DNA from: Lysinibacillus sp. FJAT-14745
Lineage (GTDB): Bacteria > Bacillota > Bacilli > Bacillales_A > Planococcaceae
Assembly: GCF_001275675.1 (NCBI RefSeq)
Contig: NZ_LITM01000010.1
Coordinates: forward strand, 1 to 64,000
Length of the DNA stretch: 64,000 nucleotides
Reading direction: 5' to 3'
Position numbers and translations under genes: made by a program. Under the pieces are notes generated by a model, which saw nothing but the letters and a program-made list of their open reading frames with translations, was not told the origin of the DNA and did no database searches. This document shows positions 36,260 to 45,006 of this stretch, piece by piece; the stretch's first letter is position 1; every line of letters begins with the position of its first letter.

Positions 36260-37546
36260 CTACATCCCTTTTAATTCTTGCAGTAAATTTGCAGCTTCCT
36301 CACTTCCCGCATTTGCTGCAAGTCCATACCACTTTATAGCCTCTTTAATATTTCTAGCTATTCCTTCCCCTTTATTGTATATGTGCCCTAGTTGTAATTT
36401 AGCCTCCAAATCACCTTGAAGAGCAGCCTGTTTAAACCAATGAATACCCTTTTCAATATTTCGTATACCTGCTAACCCTTGGCTCCAAATAAAGCCCAAA
36501 TCATAAAAGGCATCGACATGATATTGCTCTGCAGCTCTTTCATACCAATATAATCCACGGTTCACATCTTTAGGTTGCCCTAAGTGTCCCTCTAAATAGA
36601 TTCCTCCGAGCCTGTATTGTGCCTCAACATAGCCTGCTTCTGCAGATTTTTTATAGTAGCTACATGCTTGTTCCTCGTCTTTGTCGATTCCTAATCCCTG
36701 CTCGTAAATAATTCCGAGTGTAAACATGGCCTCTGCCACACCTTTTTGAGCGGCGAAGTCGAACCAATTCTTCGCAAGTACCAAATTTTCTAGTACCCCC
36801 TCACCGTTAAAATACATATCTGCTAAATTATTTGCAGCATCTGGATGCCCTTGCTTCGCTGCAGCTTCATACAATAAAAAAGCTCTATTATAGTTTTCTT
36901 GAACACCTATACCTTCAAAATAAAAATTACCAAGTGCATATTGTGCATCGGCATTACCTTGTGATGCTGCTAACTCAAACCATTTTACTGACTTTTCTGG
37001 TCGGAAATATTCGCCGTCAATTGCACTATAATATTCTCCAAGCTGAAATTGTGCATCGGCATCTTGTTCCTCGACGGCATCTTTGTATAAGTCAATGATT
37101 TCTTCATGATCTAGATCTTCTTCATCAAACGCCTCAATCTGTTCATTTTGGTGAACAAAATACCATTCCAATATATCAAGTACATCATCAACAACTTCAT
37201 TGCAATTGGATAACTTCTCCAGCGAAGAAACTTGCCAAATGAAAATATAGATAGGGAGTGGAATTGCTTCACGCAATAAATCATCATATTCAGCTAAAAG
37301 TGTCAGCACATTCTCCTGTACAGACTGTGTCTGTTCTGGATGAATAATTTGCAAATGTCGTTGCTGATTTTTTTTCAAAAGTCCTCGCACAACTTGATAT
37401 AATATTTTGTGCAAGGCTGCTAATTGTACTTCTTCGACTGTTATCAAATTAATGTTTTGTGCAAACCACGTATCTTGTGTTTGCGTGAGCTTTTGTAGGG
37501 CTCCAATTCGCTCTTTATTTTGTTTTGCTAAAAATTGCCCATACAT
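36260..37546 (-). CDS. Sel1-like repeat (tetratricopeptide-type) protein
   Basis: A 428-residue cytoplasmic protein. The first 150 residues are helical and unrecognised; from about 160 to 425 there are seven Sel1-like repeats of about 36 residues (for example AQYALGNFYFEGIGVQENYN, then AFLLYEAAAKQGH). Such repeats bind partner proteins. GGGGGG lies six bases before the ATG. No signal peptide is seen. It is a single gene ahead of the tandem array. The partner and role are unknown. Confidence 0.88.
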   Translation of the reverse strand: MYGQFLAKQNKERIGALQKLTQTQDTWFAQNINLITVEEVQLAALHKILYQVVRGLLKKNQQRHLQIIHPEQTQSVQENVLTLLAEYDDLLREAIPLPIYIFIWQVSSLEKLSNCNEVVDDVLDILEWYFVHQNEQIEAFDEEDLDHEEIIDLYKDAVEEQDADAQFQLGEYYSAIDGEYFRPEKSVKWFELAASQGNADAQYALGNFYFEGIGVQENYNRAFLLYEAAAKQGHPDAANNLADMYFNGEGVLENLVLAKNWFDFAAQKGVAEAMFTLGIIYEQGLGIDKDEEQACSYYKKSAEAGYVEAQYRLGGIYLEGHLGQPKDVNRGLYWYERAAEQYHVDAFYDLGFIWSQGLAGIRNIEKGIHWFKQAALQGDLEAKLQLGHIYNKGEGIARNIKEAIKWYGLAANAGSEEAANLLQELKGM

Positions 37547-37603
37547 ACGTTTCCCCCCTTACACACTATCAATTTCGCCTTGGCGTAATTGTTGTTGCTG
37601 TCG

Positions 37604-37953
37604 CACAGACAAAAACTTTGTTGCTGTCGCTTTGCTTTCACACAGATAAAAACCTTGTTGCTGTCGCTTCGCTTTCGCACAGATAAAAACCTTGTTGCTG
37701 TCGCTTCGCTTTCGCACAGATAAACCTTGTTGCTGTCGCTTCGCTTTCGCACAGATAAACCTTGTTGTTGCTGTCGCTTCGCTTTCGCACAGATAAACCT
37801 TGTTGCTGTCGCTTTGCTTTCGCACAGATAAACACCTTGTTGCTGTCGCACAGATAAACCTTGTTGCTGTCGCTTTGCTTTCGCACAGATAAACCTTGTT
37901 GCTGTCGCTTTGCTTTCGCACAGATAAACCTTGTTGCTGTCGCTTCGCTTTCA
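37604..37953. repeat. Tandem array of a 35-bp unit (10 units)
   Basis: Ten head-to-tail units with core CACAGATAAACC, TTGTTGCTGTCGC, TTCGCTTTCG. Lengths are 37, 37, 37, 35, 38, 35, 26, 35, 35 and 35 bases; variation is in the A run, an extra TTG, and C/T in the GCTTCG/GCTTTG step. One unit lacks the last nine bases. The unit matches single modules at about 3214-3290, in copy F and in copy G. Units are directly adjacent, without spacers, so it is not a CRISPR. Minus-strand frames through it stay open only because the unit lacks stops. Confidence 0.95.
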
Positions 37954-37977
37954 CTGCAAAAAACATTTACTAAATGA

Positions 37978-38018
37978 AGAAAAAAACTGCCTCACCACTA
38001 TTATATGGAAGACAGTTT
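37978..38018 (-). terminator. Terminator of the YdcF-like gene
   Basis: The minus strand pairs AAACTGTCTTCCA imperfectly with TGGTGAGGCAGTTT and ends in a T run. Confidence 0.7.
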
Positions 38019-38026
38019 GAAATTGG

Positions 38027-38972
38027 TTACACATATGCTCTCAAGATTAATCCAATGAACAATGTAATGAACAAAAAGACAGTGACATGAATCCATTTAT
38101 ACATTTCTAATAAGCCGATAAATTCCCGAGTAAATGCATTAGGTACATAATAAAAGGCAGTCTTCGAACCAACACCTTGTGCATCAAGCTTCGCCTTTTT
38201 AGCATAAATACTTGCACGAAATACGTGAAAATTATTCGTTACAAATAAGGATCGATATTTTTTCCCTTGAGCATGCTTATCCATAATTTTTTTGGAGAAT
38301 GCCATATTTTGTTCAGTATTTGTAGATTGATCTTCCATTAATACTTTTTGAGCAGGTATTTGATGTACGTCAACTATATATTTTTTCATGGCATATGCTT
38401 CTGATACTTCTTCATCATTTCCCTGTCCACCTGAGACGATAATATAAGGTCGTTCACCATATTTTTGAAATTGCTTTACTGCCTCGTCTAAGCGGCTAGC
38501 TAAAAGTGGTGGTACTTTATCTCCAATTAGTCCTGACCCTAACACAATAATATAGTTAGGCTCATAAAGGATCGGCGTAAAATGATATAGAGTAGCATAG
38601 GCCATTATGCTTGTATATAAAAACATTGTATAGCCAAAAACTAAAAACGCACCAAATTTCATGTTCGATATTCGTAAAAATTATAAATACATACCAAATC
38701 ATCATGATAAAAAAGCTCAAGCCAAAAATAGCTAACAATAGATTACGAACTTTACGCCCTTCTTTTTCAAGTAAAACTTTACTATTAAAAAACGTAGCTA
38801 TCGATAAAATAAACATCATACTCGGGAAACTTCCAAGTATGATGACTATACCCATTTTCGACACAATCCCCTGCTCATTCGGGAGAAATAAAGGATGACT
38901 AATTATTGTGCTTAAAATATACAACCCTAAAAAACCGAGAACTGCTGCATTGAGAAAACGCCTTTTTTCCAT
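38027..38972 (-). pseudogene. YdcF/DUF218-like membrane protein, frameshifted
   Basis: Two overlapping frames together look like one gene. The first (38972 to about 38680) encodes four hydrophobic segments; the second (to 38027) continues with a hydrophobic helix, the DUF218 core (NYIIVLGSGLIGDKVPPLLA, YIIVSGGQGNDEE, DQSTNTEQNMAFSKKIM, LFVTNNFHVFRASIYAKKA) and a last membrane helix. The second frame's first ATG (38662) has no ribosome site, and its frame is blocked by a TAA about 20 bases upstream. A one-base shift near 38660-38690, close to a five-T run, would join them. The first ATG also lacks a ribosome site. A sequencing error or two real overlapping genes cannot be excluded. Confidence 0.65.
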
Positions 38973-39060
38973 TATATATAACAGTAAAAAAATTAAAATT
39001 AATAGGAATAATGTTGAAATTATCGTCTCACTTCTTTCTTTTCATATACCCTGTTAAGCG

Positions 39061-39146
39061 CTTATCATCATAACGTGGGATTGATTTACGTTCCAACTGG
39101 GCGCATTTCTGGGGACGTCCAATCTTCATTATTAATCAACTCTATA
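39061..39146. repeat. Copy D of the fold-back intergenic repeat
   Basis: TCATCATAACGTGGGATTGA then TTTACGTTCCAACTGGGCGC is the left arm; GGACGTCCAATC and TAATCAACTCTATA form a worn right arm. The remaining spacer to 39335 shows only AT-rich sequence before the next gene. Confidence 0.7.
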
Positions 39147-39335
39147 CAGAGCATACGTTATAAATACATGCAGCCTAGCTTTCGGTTATGGGCTCTGACA
39201 CTACTTGTCCAAATTTGTCGATATACCTAAATTGATGGAAGCGTTTATTTTATTTTTCGAGATAGTTCATGTAAAATTACAATTAAGAACTAGTTTATGA
39301 TAAAAACTAAAAATTATATTGGAGGAATGTCAGTA

Positions 39336-39809
39336 ATGAAAAAAATCCTTGCTGCTCTTTTTGCAGCGACACTTATGTTTGCGTCTGTTGGTGCAACTTT
39401 ATTCATCTCAGATACACCCACTGCAGAAGCTAAATCCTATAAGTCGGGTAAAAGAGGCTTCTCAAACAATAATCATAACAATAACTCAAATTTCCAAAAA
39501 TCTCAGGATACAACTAAAGACCAAAATAATACAACAACAAATAAAAACAAGACAACTTCTACAAACAAAACGGATTCACCAGCTAAGAAAGGTGGCTTCT
39601 TCTCAGGCGGCCTTATGAAAGGCTTAATGCTTGGTGGCTTAGCTGGTTTATTATTCGGAAGTCTTTTCAGTGGTATGGGTATGCTTGGTAATATTTTAGG
39701 CTTATTAATTAACGTTGCAGCCATCATGGTTATCATAATGCTAGTTGTAAAAATTGTTAATATGTTTAAAGATAAAAAACGTAAAGAGGAAGCACAATGG
39801 CACAAATAA
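39336..39809 (+). CDS. Small exported membrane protein with Asn/Thr/Lys-rich linker
   Basis: A 157-residue protein with a signal peptide (MKKILAALFAATLMFASVGA, cleavage near AEA), a low-complexity segment rich in Asn, Lys and Thr (about 45-90), a Gly/Leu/Met-rich region (GGLMKGLMLGGLAGLLFGSL) and a C-terminal membrane helix ending in basic residues. The layout resembles proteins annotated as Tim44-like in bacteria, but this is a loose likeness. The ATG at 39336 fits the GGAGGA site better than the ATGs upstream. It overlaps the YxcD-like gene by 13 bases. Confidence 0.75.
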   Translation: MKKILAALFAATLMFASVGATLFISDTPTAEAKSYKSGKRGFSNNNHNNNSNFQKSQDTTKDQNNTTTNKNKTTSTNKTDSPAKKGGFFSGGLMKGLMLGGLAGLLFGSLFSGMGMLGNILGLLINVAAIMVIIMLVVKIVNMFKDKKRKEEAQWHK

Positions 39810-40084
39810 TTAATGAGCAAGATATTATAAATGCAATTTGCTTATCACAGGCCTACTATAAAAACATCCGCCCTGAGGATGTACTTGTAGAACTAACATA
39901 CGATGATGACACAGGCTTTGGTGCAGAAGTTGAAGTTAATGGTCAAATCGAAATGTTCAATACAGCAGCAATGATTGGCGCACTACGTGTATGGATTAAA
40001 GATGTCCTAAATGGTGACCCTTTTTCAACAGGCATCGAACTCGTCCTAGACGATGAGGAAGGCATTATTGCTAAACTATCGTAA
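39797..40084 (+). CDS. YxcD family protein (DUF2653)
   Basis: A 95-residue acidic protein resembling Bacillus YxcD: INEQDIINAICLSQAYYKNI at the start, then ELTYDDDTGFGAEVEVNG and a C-terminal IELVLDDEEGIIAKLS. No signal or membrane segment. It starts inside the end of the upstream membrane protein gene, with GAGGAA upstream, so the two are coupled. The function is unknown. Confidence 0.8.
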   Translation: MAQIINEQDIINAICLSQAYYKNIRPEDVLVELTYDDDTGFGAEVEVNGQIEMFNTAAMIGALRVWIKDVLNGDPFSTGIELVLDDEEGIIAKLS

Positions 40085-40099
40085 AATAAGTAAAGAATA

Positions 40100-40138
40100 G
40101 CAGATCAATAAATCTTAAAGATTTATTGATCTGCTTTG
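40100..40138 (+). terminator. Terminator of the YxcD-like gene
   Basis: GCAGATCAATAAATCT pairs with AGATTTATTGATCTGC, followed by TTTG. Confidence 0.8.
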
Positions 40139-40196
40139 TTAATTTTCGAGACGTTTTTTTACAGATATTCATCGCAATAAAAATAACATAAGTAAA

Positions 40197-40235
40197 CGTT
40201 AAAAGGTAGAGGTGTCTATACACAACCTCTACCTT
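40197..40235 (-). terminator. Terminator of the SLH-GDSL gene
   Basis: The minus strand pairs AAGGTAGAGGT with ACCTCTACCTT, then TTAACG, nine bases after the stop. Confidence 0.75.
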
Positions 40236-40243
40236 GAATTATT

Positions 40244-41866
40244 TCACTTTTTTAATAGACTACTAAAATTCACAAATATTTTTGCTGCATGGCTACGTTT
40301 TGTAGGAGCCTCAGGTGAAAATTTCCCTTCGTTACCTCTAACAATATCAAGCTCATATAACATTGTTATTGCATGTTTTGTTTCTTCATTGTAAGAGGTG
40401 ATATCAGAAAATGGTGCTTTTCCTTCTACAGCATAAGGTTGCTTTTGTTGATGCTCATAAGCACGATTAATCATTAATGCTAATTGAGCGCGAGTAACCG
40501 GTAGTCCTGGATTAAACTTCCCATTCGTTCCCTTAACTAGCCCATATGCATAAGCTGCTGCAATTTCTGACTGAGTTCCGATATCATAGCTTGCTATGTC
40601 AGTAAATGGTGCATGTTCCTTCGTTGTTAAGCCTAGACTTCTAACAAGCATCGTAGCGGCCTGTGCACGAGTAACATTTTGCTCAGGTCTAAACGTACCA
40701 TCTGCGTAACCTTTCATAATACCTTCTTCAGCGGCCTTCAGAATATTGTCCTTTGCCCAATGATTTTCTATATCTGTAAAACTTAAAGTTCTCCCTGTAG
40801 TAAAAGTAACTGATGGACTTTGAACACTTTCATTACCAGCTGCATCAACCGCTTTAACAGCTACCGTGTATGCTGTATTCTCTGTTAAATTATCCAAGGT
40901 TATCGCCGTTGTCTTAGCATTTTGTGTAAATGATAGCTTACCATTAACATATACTTTGTAATTAGCGACACCTATATTATCTCTCGCCTCCTGCCAGCTT
41001 ATTTTTACAGTTGTACTATCTTTCATATTTGCTTGAATAGTTTTTGATACATCCCATAAAGAACTTGCTTTAATCGCTGGTAAAAACGCCTCGTTCGCTA
41101 CTGCTAAATAGCCTGCTTCACTTAAATGAATATTTTCGGGATTTGGTAAATAGCTTGGAACATCTTTTGCTACAATATCGTAAGTCGGTACAAAAACGGC
41201 ACCCGCTTTTTCAACAGTTGTTTTTATCGTTGCATTCATAACCTTTAATAGCATTTTAAATTGTGTTTGCAAATCCTCACTATAATACGGAAAAGAATTA
41301 TAATACCCCATCACGTAAACTTGAGCATTCGGATTAAGCTTCTTCATTTCTTCTAAAATAGCAGCAATATTTTTTATTGCCTCTTGGGAAGCTTTTAACA
41401 TCGCTGCTGCACTAATACCAGTTGTCTGAGACTCTTTTAAAATAGGTATTAAATCATTGGCACCAGCAGTTAAAGTAATGATTTCAGCCTCTTTAATAGA
41501 TGTGCGAAGCTTTACTTTCTCACTTTGATAACCGAATCCTACCACTGGCTTTTCCACATTATTTTGTATATCTTCTAATACATCTTTCGTTGTATAGCCT
41601 GAATAAGCAAATCCTTTATTATAAGAAGTGATGAAACCATCTTGCTGTAAAGCTTGTGCAACAAAATCTGTGTAACCTAAGCCGATTATGCCAACGTCAT
41701 TCATACCATGTGCTAAGGAATCACCCAGTGCTACATAATCTGCTTGAACTACCCAGCTTGGCGCTATGTAGTCTCTTTGTTCCTCAGCATTTACACCTAT
41801 TGGTACTACTAGTTGTACTGCCAGAACGCTAGCCGCTAAAAACCGAAATTTCTTTGATAATTGCAT
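40244..41866 (-). CDS. Surface SGNH/GDSL hydrolase with FnIII and SLH domains
   Basis: A 540-residue exported enzyme. Signal peptide 1-27 (cleavage VNA), SGNH hydrolase domain about 40-270 with the catalytic Ser in YVALGDSLAHG, the oxyanion Asn in LTAGANDL, and the Asp/His pair in NIHLSEAGY; a fibronectin III domain about 275-360; then three S-layer homology repeats (FTDIENHWAKDNILKAAEEG and two more) to the end. The SLH repeats should anchor it to pyruvylated secondary cell wall polymer. It is likely an esterase or lipase; the substrate is unknown. Confidence 0.92.
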   Translation of the reverse strand: MQLSKKFRFLAASVLAVQLVVPIGVNAEEQRDYIAPSWVVQADYVALGDSLAHGMNDVGIIGLGYTDFVAQALQQDGFITSYNKGFAYSGYTTKDVLEDIQNNVEKPVVGFGYQSEKVKLRTSIKEAEIITLTAGANDLIPILKESQTTGISAAAMLKASQEAIKNIAAILEEMKKLNPNAQVYVMGYYNSFPYYSEDLQTQFKMLLKVMNATIKTTVEKAGAVFVPTYDIVAKDVPSYLPNPENIHLSEAGYLAVANEAFLPAIKASSLWDVSKTIQANMKDSTTVKISWQEARDNIGVANYKVYVNGKLSFTQNAKTTAITLDNLTENTAYTVAVKAVDAAGNESVQSPSVTFTTGRTLSFTDIENHWAKDNILKAAEEGIMKGYADGTFRPEQNVTRAQAATMLVRSLGLTTKEHAPFTDIASYDIGTQSEIAAAYAYGLVKGTNGKFNPGLPVTRAQLALMINRAYEHQQKQPYAVEGKAPFSDITSYNEETKHAITMLYELDIVRGNEGKFSPEAPTKRSHAAKIFVNFSSLLKK

Positions 41867-41930
41867 ACACTCTCTCCTCCAATTTTTACTAATTACTAGT
41901 TTAATATAAGGAGGATAAAAACGGGTTAAA

Positions 41931-42026
41931 TAAGCTCCTCACCATAACGTGTGGTCGATCTCCGTTCCGAATGGGCGCTTTCCTTACGCTTTAACAAATT
42001 TCATCCACGACTTTGGTGATGAGCTA
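41931..42026. repeat. Copy E of the fold-back intergenic repeat
   Basis: The outer ends AGCTCCTCACCATAACGTGT and CCACGACTTTGGTGATGAGC are clear terminal inverted repeats. The left arm continues GGTCGATCTCCGTTCCGAAT then GGGCGC. No internal module. Confidence 0.75.
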
Positions 42027-42037
42027 AAAACCGTGTT

Positions 42038-43204
42038 TTATTCCAGTTGAACCTTCCCATAAATGCCGCCACCACCAACTTCGATTGCCAATTGCCCGGT
42101 TCTTGCTAAATTGATCATCTTGGCAATTTTATGCGGCACGATTTGTTCGAGTTGTTCTAGAGTAACTCGATGCAAGATGTTCATCTCTGTACCGAATGCT
42201 TGTACTAATCGTTCCATCATTTTTGGCCCTAATCCTGGAATAAAGTCTAGTGGTACTTGATGAATATATGGTGGTCGTGCACGTTTATCTGTAACTTGCT
42301 CTGATAGCTCCTTAATACGTGTTGCAACACCTTTTATAATTTGCGTGCTTTCACAGTTTGTACAGATTGTGGCCGAATTGCTAAGCTGCTCGCCACATTT
42401 TGCGCAGACAGTCTGATGATATTTACCAAGTAAAGGATTTAAGCCATAATTGGCTGTTACAGCTCGACCCTGCTGTTCATGTAGCGCCATCTTTAATTCT
42501 GTAAAATTTGCATTAGATAGTCTTAATTTTTGATACTCACGTGCAATTTTCCCAAGTGAATGTGCATCAGAGTTGCTGACAAATGTATATGCTTGCAGCT
42601 CTTTAATGTTACTCACCATATCGGTATCAGAGCTCAAACCAAGCTCTATCGCATCTATCAGCTGCGGGTCAAATACTTCTGTTAAACTACGCTCTACGCC
42701 TTTACCGAACAAACTTTTAAACGGTGTAAAAACATGAGCAGGAATAAAAAGCCCACCTAATTCATGAACCTTTTGCTGGAGTGTTCGACCATCGCAATAA
42801 ATTCGCTGAGAGCTTAAATGAATATTTTTCAAATGATTAGACATCCAATTTGAAAATTCCATCATGAGCAAAAGTGTTGGAAAATAAGCCAGTACATGAA
42901 TTGGTCCAAGGCAATGATGATCATAAATCTCAATTTCAGTACCTGGAATAAGTGTTGTTTCTTGAAAACGAAGCCCTCCCTGTTCTAGCTCCTTCAGTTC
43001 TCCTTGTACTATCATCTCTGCCATTTCATCCATTACTTCTGGTGAATGACAATCAATAATACCGATAATATCTAGTCCCTTTCTTGCACTTGCAGTCTCT
43101 AAAACTCTTGCTAACGTTAACGTTTTACTGCCAGTAATTTTTACAGCACGTCCACTTGAAGTACGTCCAATATGAATATGTAAATCTGCATAGAAATCTT
43201 GCAT
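42038..43204 (-). CDS. PHP-domain endonuclease Q-like protein
   Basis: A 388-residue protein of the TIGR00375/EndoQ family. PHP metal residues are seen in YADLHIHIG near the start, IIDCHSPE near 55, and FVSNSDAHS near 215. A zinc-finger-like CAKCGEQ...CTNC near 268-285 and a helix-hairpin-helix (IPGLGPKMMERLVQAFG) near 320 suggest DNA binding. EndoQ enzymes nick DNA 5' of deaminated bases such as hypoxanthine and uracil. The ATG at 43204 lies after AGGAG; a GTG at 43207 is equally possible. A 58-residue gene precedes it on the same strand. Confidence 0.87.
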   Translation of the reverse strand: MQDFYADLHIHIGRTSSGRAVKITGSKTLTLARVLETASARKGLDIIGIIDCHSPEVMDEMAEMIVQGELKELEQGGLRFQETTLIPGTEIEIYDHHCLGPIHVLAYFPTLLLMMEFSNWMSNHLKNIHLSSQRIYCDGRTLQQKVHELGGLFIPAHVFTPFKSLFGKGVERSLTEVFDPQLIDAIELGLSSDTDMVSNIKELQAYTFVSNSDAHSLGKIAREYQKLRLSNANFTELKMALHEQQGRAVTANYGLNPLLGKYHQTVCAKCGEQLSNSATICTNCESTQIIKGVATRIKELSEQVTDKRARPPYIHQVPLDFIPGLGPKMMERLVQAFGTEMNILHRVTLEQLEQIVPHKIAKMINLARTGQLAIEVGGGGIYGKVQLE

Positions 43205-43274
43205 CACTGTAACCACTCCTATTTTTTGATGACATAAAAAAGCCTCACATTGCTGCAAGGCATTTTATTCTTAA

Positions 43275-43451
43275 TTATGATGGACGATTGCTATGAGTAC
43301 TATTAATTGACTCAAAGGCACCTGAACCCTGTGATGGCATTGTCGAAGAATCGTATGCCACTAATGTCACTCCAATGTTCTTTTCTAGCTCATTAATTTT
43401 TTCAAGCTGTTGCTGATCTAGTTGTGCGATTTTTATCTCTTCCATTTTCAT
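43275..43451 (-). CDS. Small 58-residue hypothetical protein
   Basis: A short frame of 58 residues starting MKMEEIKIAQLDQQQLEKIN, with a charged amphipathic N-terminal half and a Ser/Gly-rich tail ending HSNRPS. GAAAGGA lies five bases before the ATG. It is followed by the EndoQ-like gene 70 bases on, so they may be co-transcribed. Its small size is the main doubt. No family is recognised. Confidence 0.6.
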   Translation of the reverse strand: MKMEEIKIAQLDQQQLEKINELEKNIGVTLVAYDSSTMPSQGSGAFESINSTHSNRPS

Positions 43452-43508
43452 CAAATCCTTTCACGAATAAAGTTCCCTAAATAAGAAACATATATACAAG
43501 AAAAAATA

Positions 43509-43527
43509 ATGACTGATTGTCAGTCAT
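43509..43527 (+). promoter_or_regulatory. TetR operator upstream of the tetR gene
   Basis: ATGACTGATTGTCAGTCAT, a 19-base imperfect palindrome identical to that at 44197-44215. It ends five bases before a good -35 (TTGACT, 43533) with a -10 TAACAT 17 bases on (43556-43561), so binding should affect tetR transcription. Confidence 0.8.
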
Positions 43528-43593
43528 TTTCTTTGACTTTATTACAGCTATTTTGTAACATATTAAATAAGCAGGCCAAAAGCGAGGGATTTC

Positions 43594-44172
43594 ATGTCAA
43601 AAGAAGAGAAAATTATTCAAGCTGCAATTGAAGTTTTCCGTGAAAAGGGAATTGAAAAGACAAAGGTTTCTGATATCGTAAAAGCTGCAGGTATCGCCCA
43701 AGGGACATTTTATCTTTATTTCCCATCACGTCTTTCAGTTATGCCAGCCATTGCAAAGGTTATGGTTGAGAAAATTATTGCTGCTATTAACGATGGTATT
43801 TCAAAACAGGAACCTTTTGCAAAGCAGCTAGAAAAAGTAGTAGATATTGTTTTTTCTCTAACAGAGGAATATCGAGATGTATTTGCTCTTATCTATGCCG
43901 GTATTACACAAACTGAACATATGAAAGAATGGGAAAATATATATGCTCCCTATTACGAATGGATGAATCATTTCTTAGATGAAGCTCAACAACAAGGAAC
44001 GATACGCGCTTCTCTAAATACTACACGTTCTTCTAAACTTATCATCGGTCTAGTAGAATCTGCCGCTGAACAAATTTATTTGTATGACGACAGTGAAGAA
44101 GAAACAATTAGACTTCAAAAGCTTGAGCTCCTCGACTTTTTACATCATGCACTCGATTTACGTCACACATAA
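43594..44172 (+). CDS. TetR family repressor of the adjacent SMR pump (YvdT-like)
   Basis: A 192-residue TetR regulator. The helix-turn-helix is AAIEVFREKGIEKTKVSDIV, then AGIAQGTFYLYFPSR; the rest is a helical ligand domain. Start: ATG at 43594 with GCGAGGG upstream. It precedes two small multidrug resistance genes, an arrangement like Bacillus yvdT-yvdS-yvdR. Identical operators before tetR and the pump genes suggest it represses both. The inducer is unknown, probably a lipophilic cation. Confidence 0.88.
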   Translation: MSKEEKIIQAAIEVFREKGIEKTKVSDIVKAAGIAQGTFYLYFPSRLSVMPAIAKVMVEKIIAAINDGISKQEPFAKQLEKVVDIVFSLTEEYRDVFALIYAGITQTEHMKEWENIYAPYYEWMNHFLDEAQQQGTIRASLNTTRSSKLIIGLVESAAEQIYLYDDSEEETIRLQKLELLDFLHHALDLRHT

Positions 44173-44196
44173 GTGACGTTCTCTTTTACATTAAAA

Positions 44197-44215
44197 ATGA
44201 CTGATTGTCAGTCAT
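44197..44215 (+). promoter_or_regulatory. TetR operator upstream of the SMR genes
   Basis: An exact second copy of the 19-base palindrome, 22 bases before the first SMR start codon and overlapping a possible -10 (CATAAT, 44213-44218). Confidence 0.8.
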
Positions 44216-44237
44216 AATGAAAGAAAGGAATTTAACT

Positions 44238-44591
44238 ATGCAAAAAGATTGGATTTATGTTGGATTAACTAGTTTGTTTGAATTATTTTGGATATTTGGT
44301 TTTAATGTTGCGAATTCATGGTGGCATTGGATTATTATTGTGACTCTAATTGCGATCGATTTCCATTTCTTATCGAAAGCTTGTGAGAACTTACCTACTG
44401 GCACAGTTTATGCGACTTTTGCTGGGGTCGGTACAATTGGTACTACATTAATGGACATTTTTATTTTTGACGGTGAGTTTAATGCTATTAAAGGAATTTT
44501 CATGTTTATTTTAATACTAGGTGTTATTGGTCTTAATTTAGCTGATAATCCTTCAAAAGATCATGTTGAAGAGAAAGGAGCTAATGCATAA
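44238..44591 (+). CDS. SMR family efflux subunit 1
   Basis: A 117-residue protein with four membrane helices of the small multidrug resistance family (WIYVGLTSLFELFWIFGFNV, with the membrane Glu in helix 1). The charged C-terminal tail (KDHVEEKGANA) is longer than usual. The ATG at 44238 has AAAGG nine bases upstream. It overlaps the second subunit by one base; the two probably form a heterodimer like YvdS/YvdR or EbrA/EbrB. Confidence 0.87.
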   Translation: MQKDWIYVGLTSLFELFWIFGFNVANSWWHWIIIVTLIAIDFHFLSKACENLPTGTVYATFAGVGTIGTTLMDIFIFDGEFNAIKGIFMFILILGVIGLNLADNPSKDHVEEKGANA

Positions 44592-44905
44592 TGGGTTGGA
44601 TACTTGTTTTATTAGCTGCAATTTCAGAAATTGTCGGTGTTGTAGGTTTACGCTTTTATAGTCAGGAAAAAAATATACGAAATTTATTAATATATCTAGG
44701 CGGCTTTGGGATGTCCTTTGTGCTTTTATATGCATCCTTTAACTATTTACAGTTAAGCATTGCCTATGTTGTTTGGGTTGGTATTGGTACAGTTGGTGCT
44801 GTTCTCGTGAATATTATATACTTCGGTGAATCTAAGAACCTGACTCGAATTATTAGTATCATCGCCATTGTCATTGGTGTGGCAGGATTAAAAGCAGTAT
44901 CTTAA
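44591..44905 (+). CDS. SMR family efflux subunit 2
   Basis: A 104-residue four-helix SMR protein with the conserved Glu in WILVLLAAISEIVGVVGLRF and the third-helix motif SIAYVVWVGIGTVGAVL. Its ATG overlaps the stop of subunit 1 (TAATG). Partner of the preceding gene in proton-driven drug export. Confidence 0.9.
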   Translation: MGWILVLLAAISEIVGVVGLRFYSQEKNIRNLLIYLGGFGMSFVLLYASFNYLQLSIAYVVWVGIGTVGAVLVNIIYFGESKNLTRIISIIAIVIGVAGLKAVS

Positions 44906-45006
44906 TTCGGTTTGATTTCATTTCTTTATATTGTGGATATACCTTTTGAAATTAACTTTTTCGTTGAAACTTTATTTTATAACTATAGGTGTCTATTAAA
45001 TAAAGT

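Noticed and set aside
37604-37953. CRISPR array
   Set aside because: Units are directly adjacent with no unique spacers, vary in length by internal indels, and no cas genes are present.
37528-37966. Three overlapping minus-strand frames of 82-135 residues with repeats such as RSDSNKV and AKAKRQQQ
   Set aside because: They are readings of the tandem 35-bp array in three frames; the unit is not a multiple of three and simply lacks stops on that strand. No ribosome site or non-repeat protein part.
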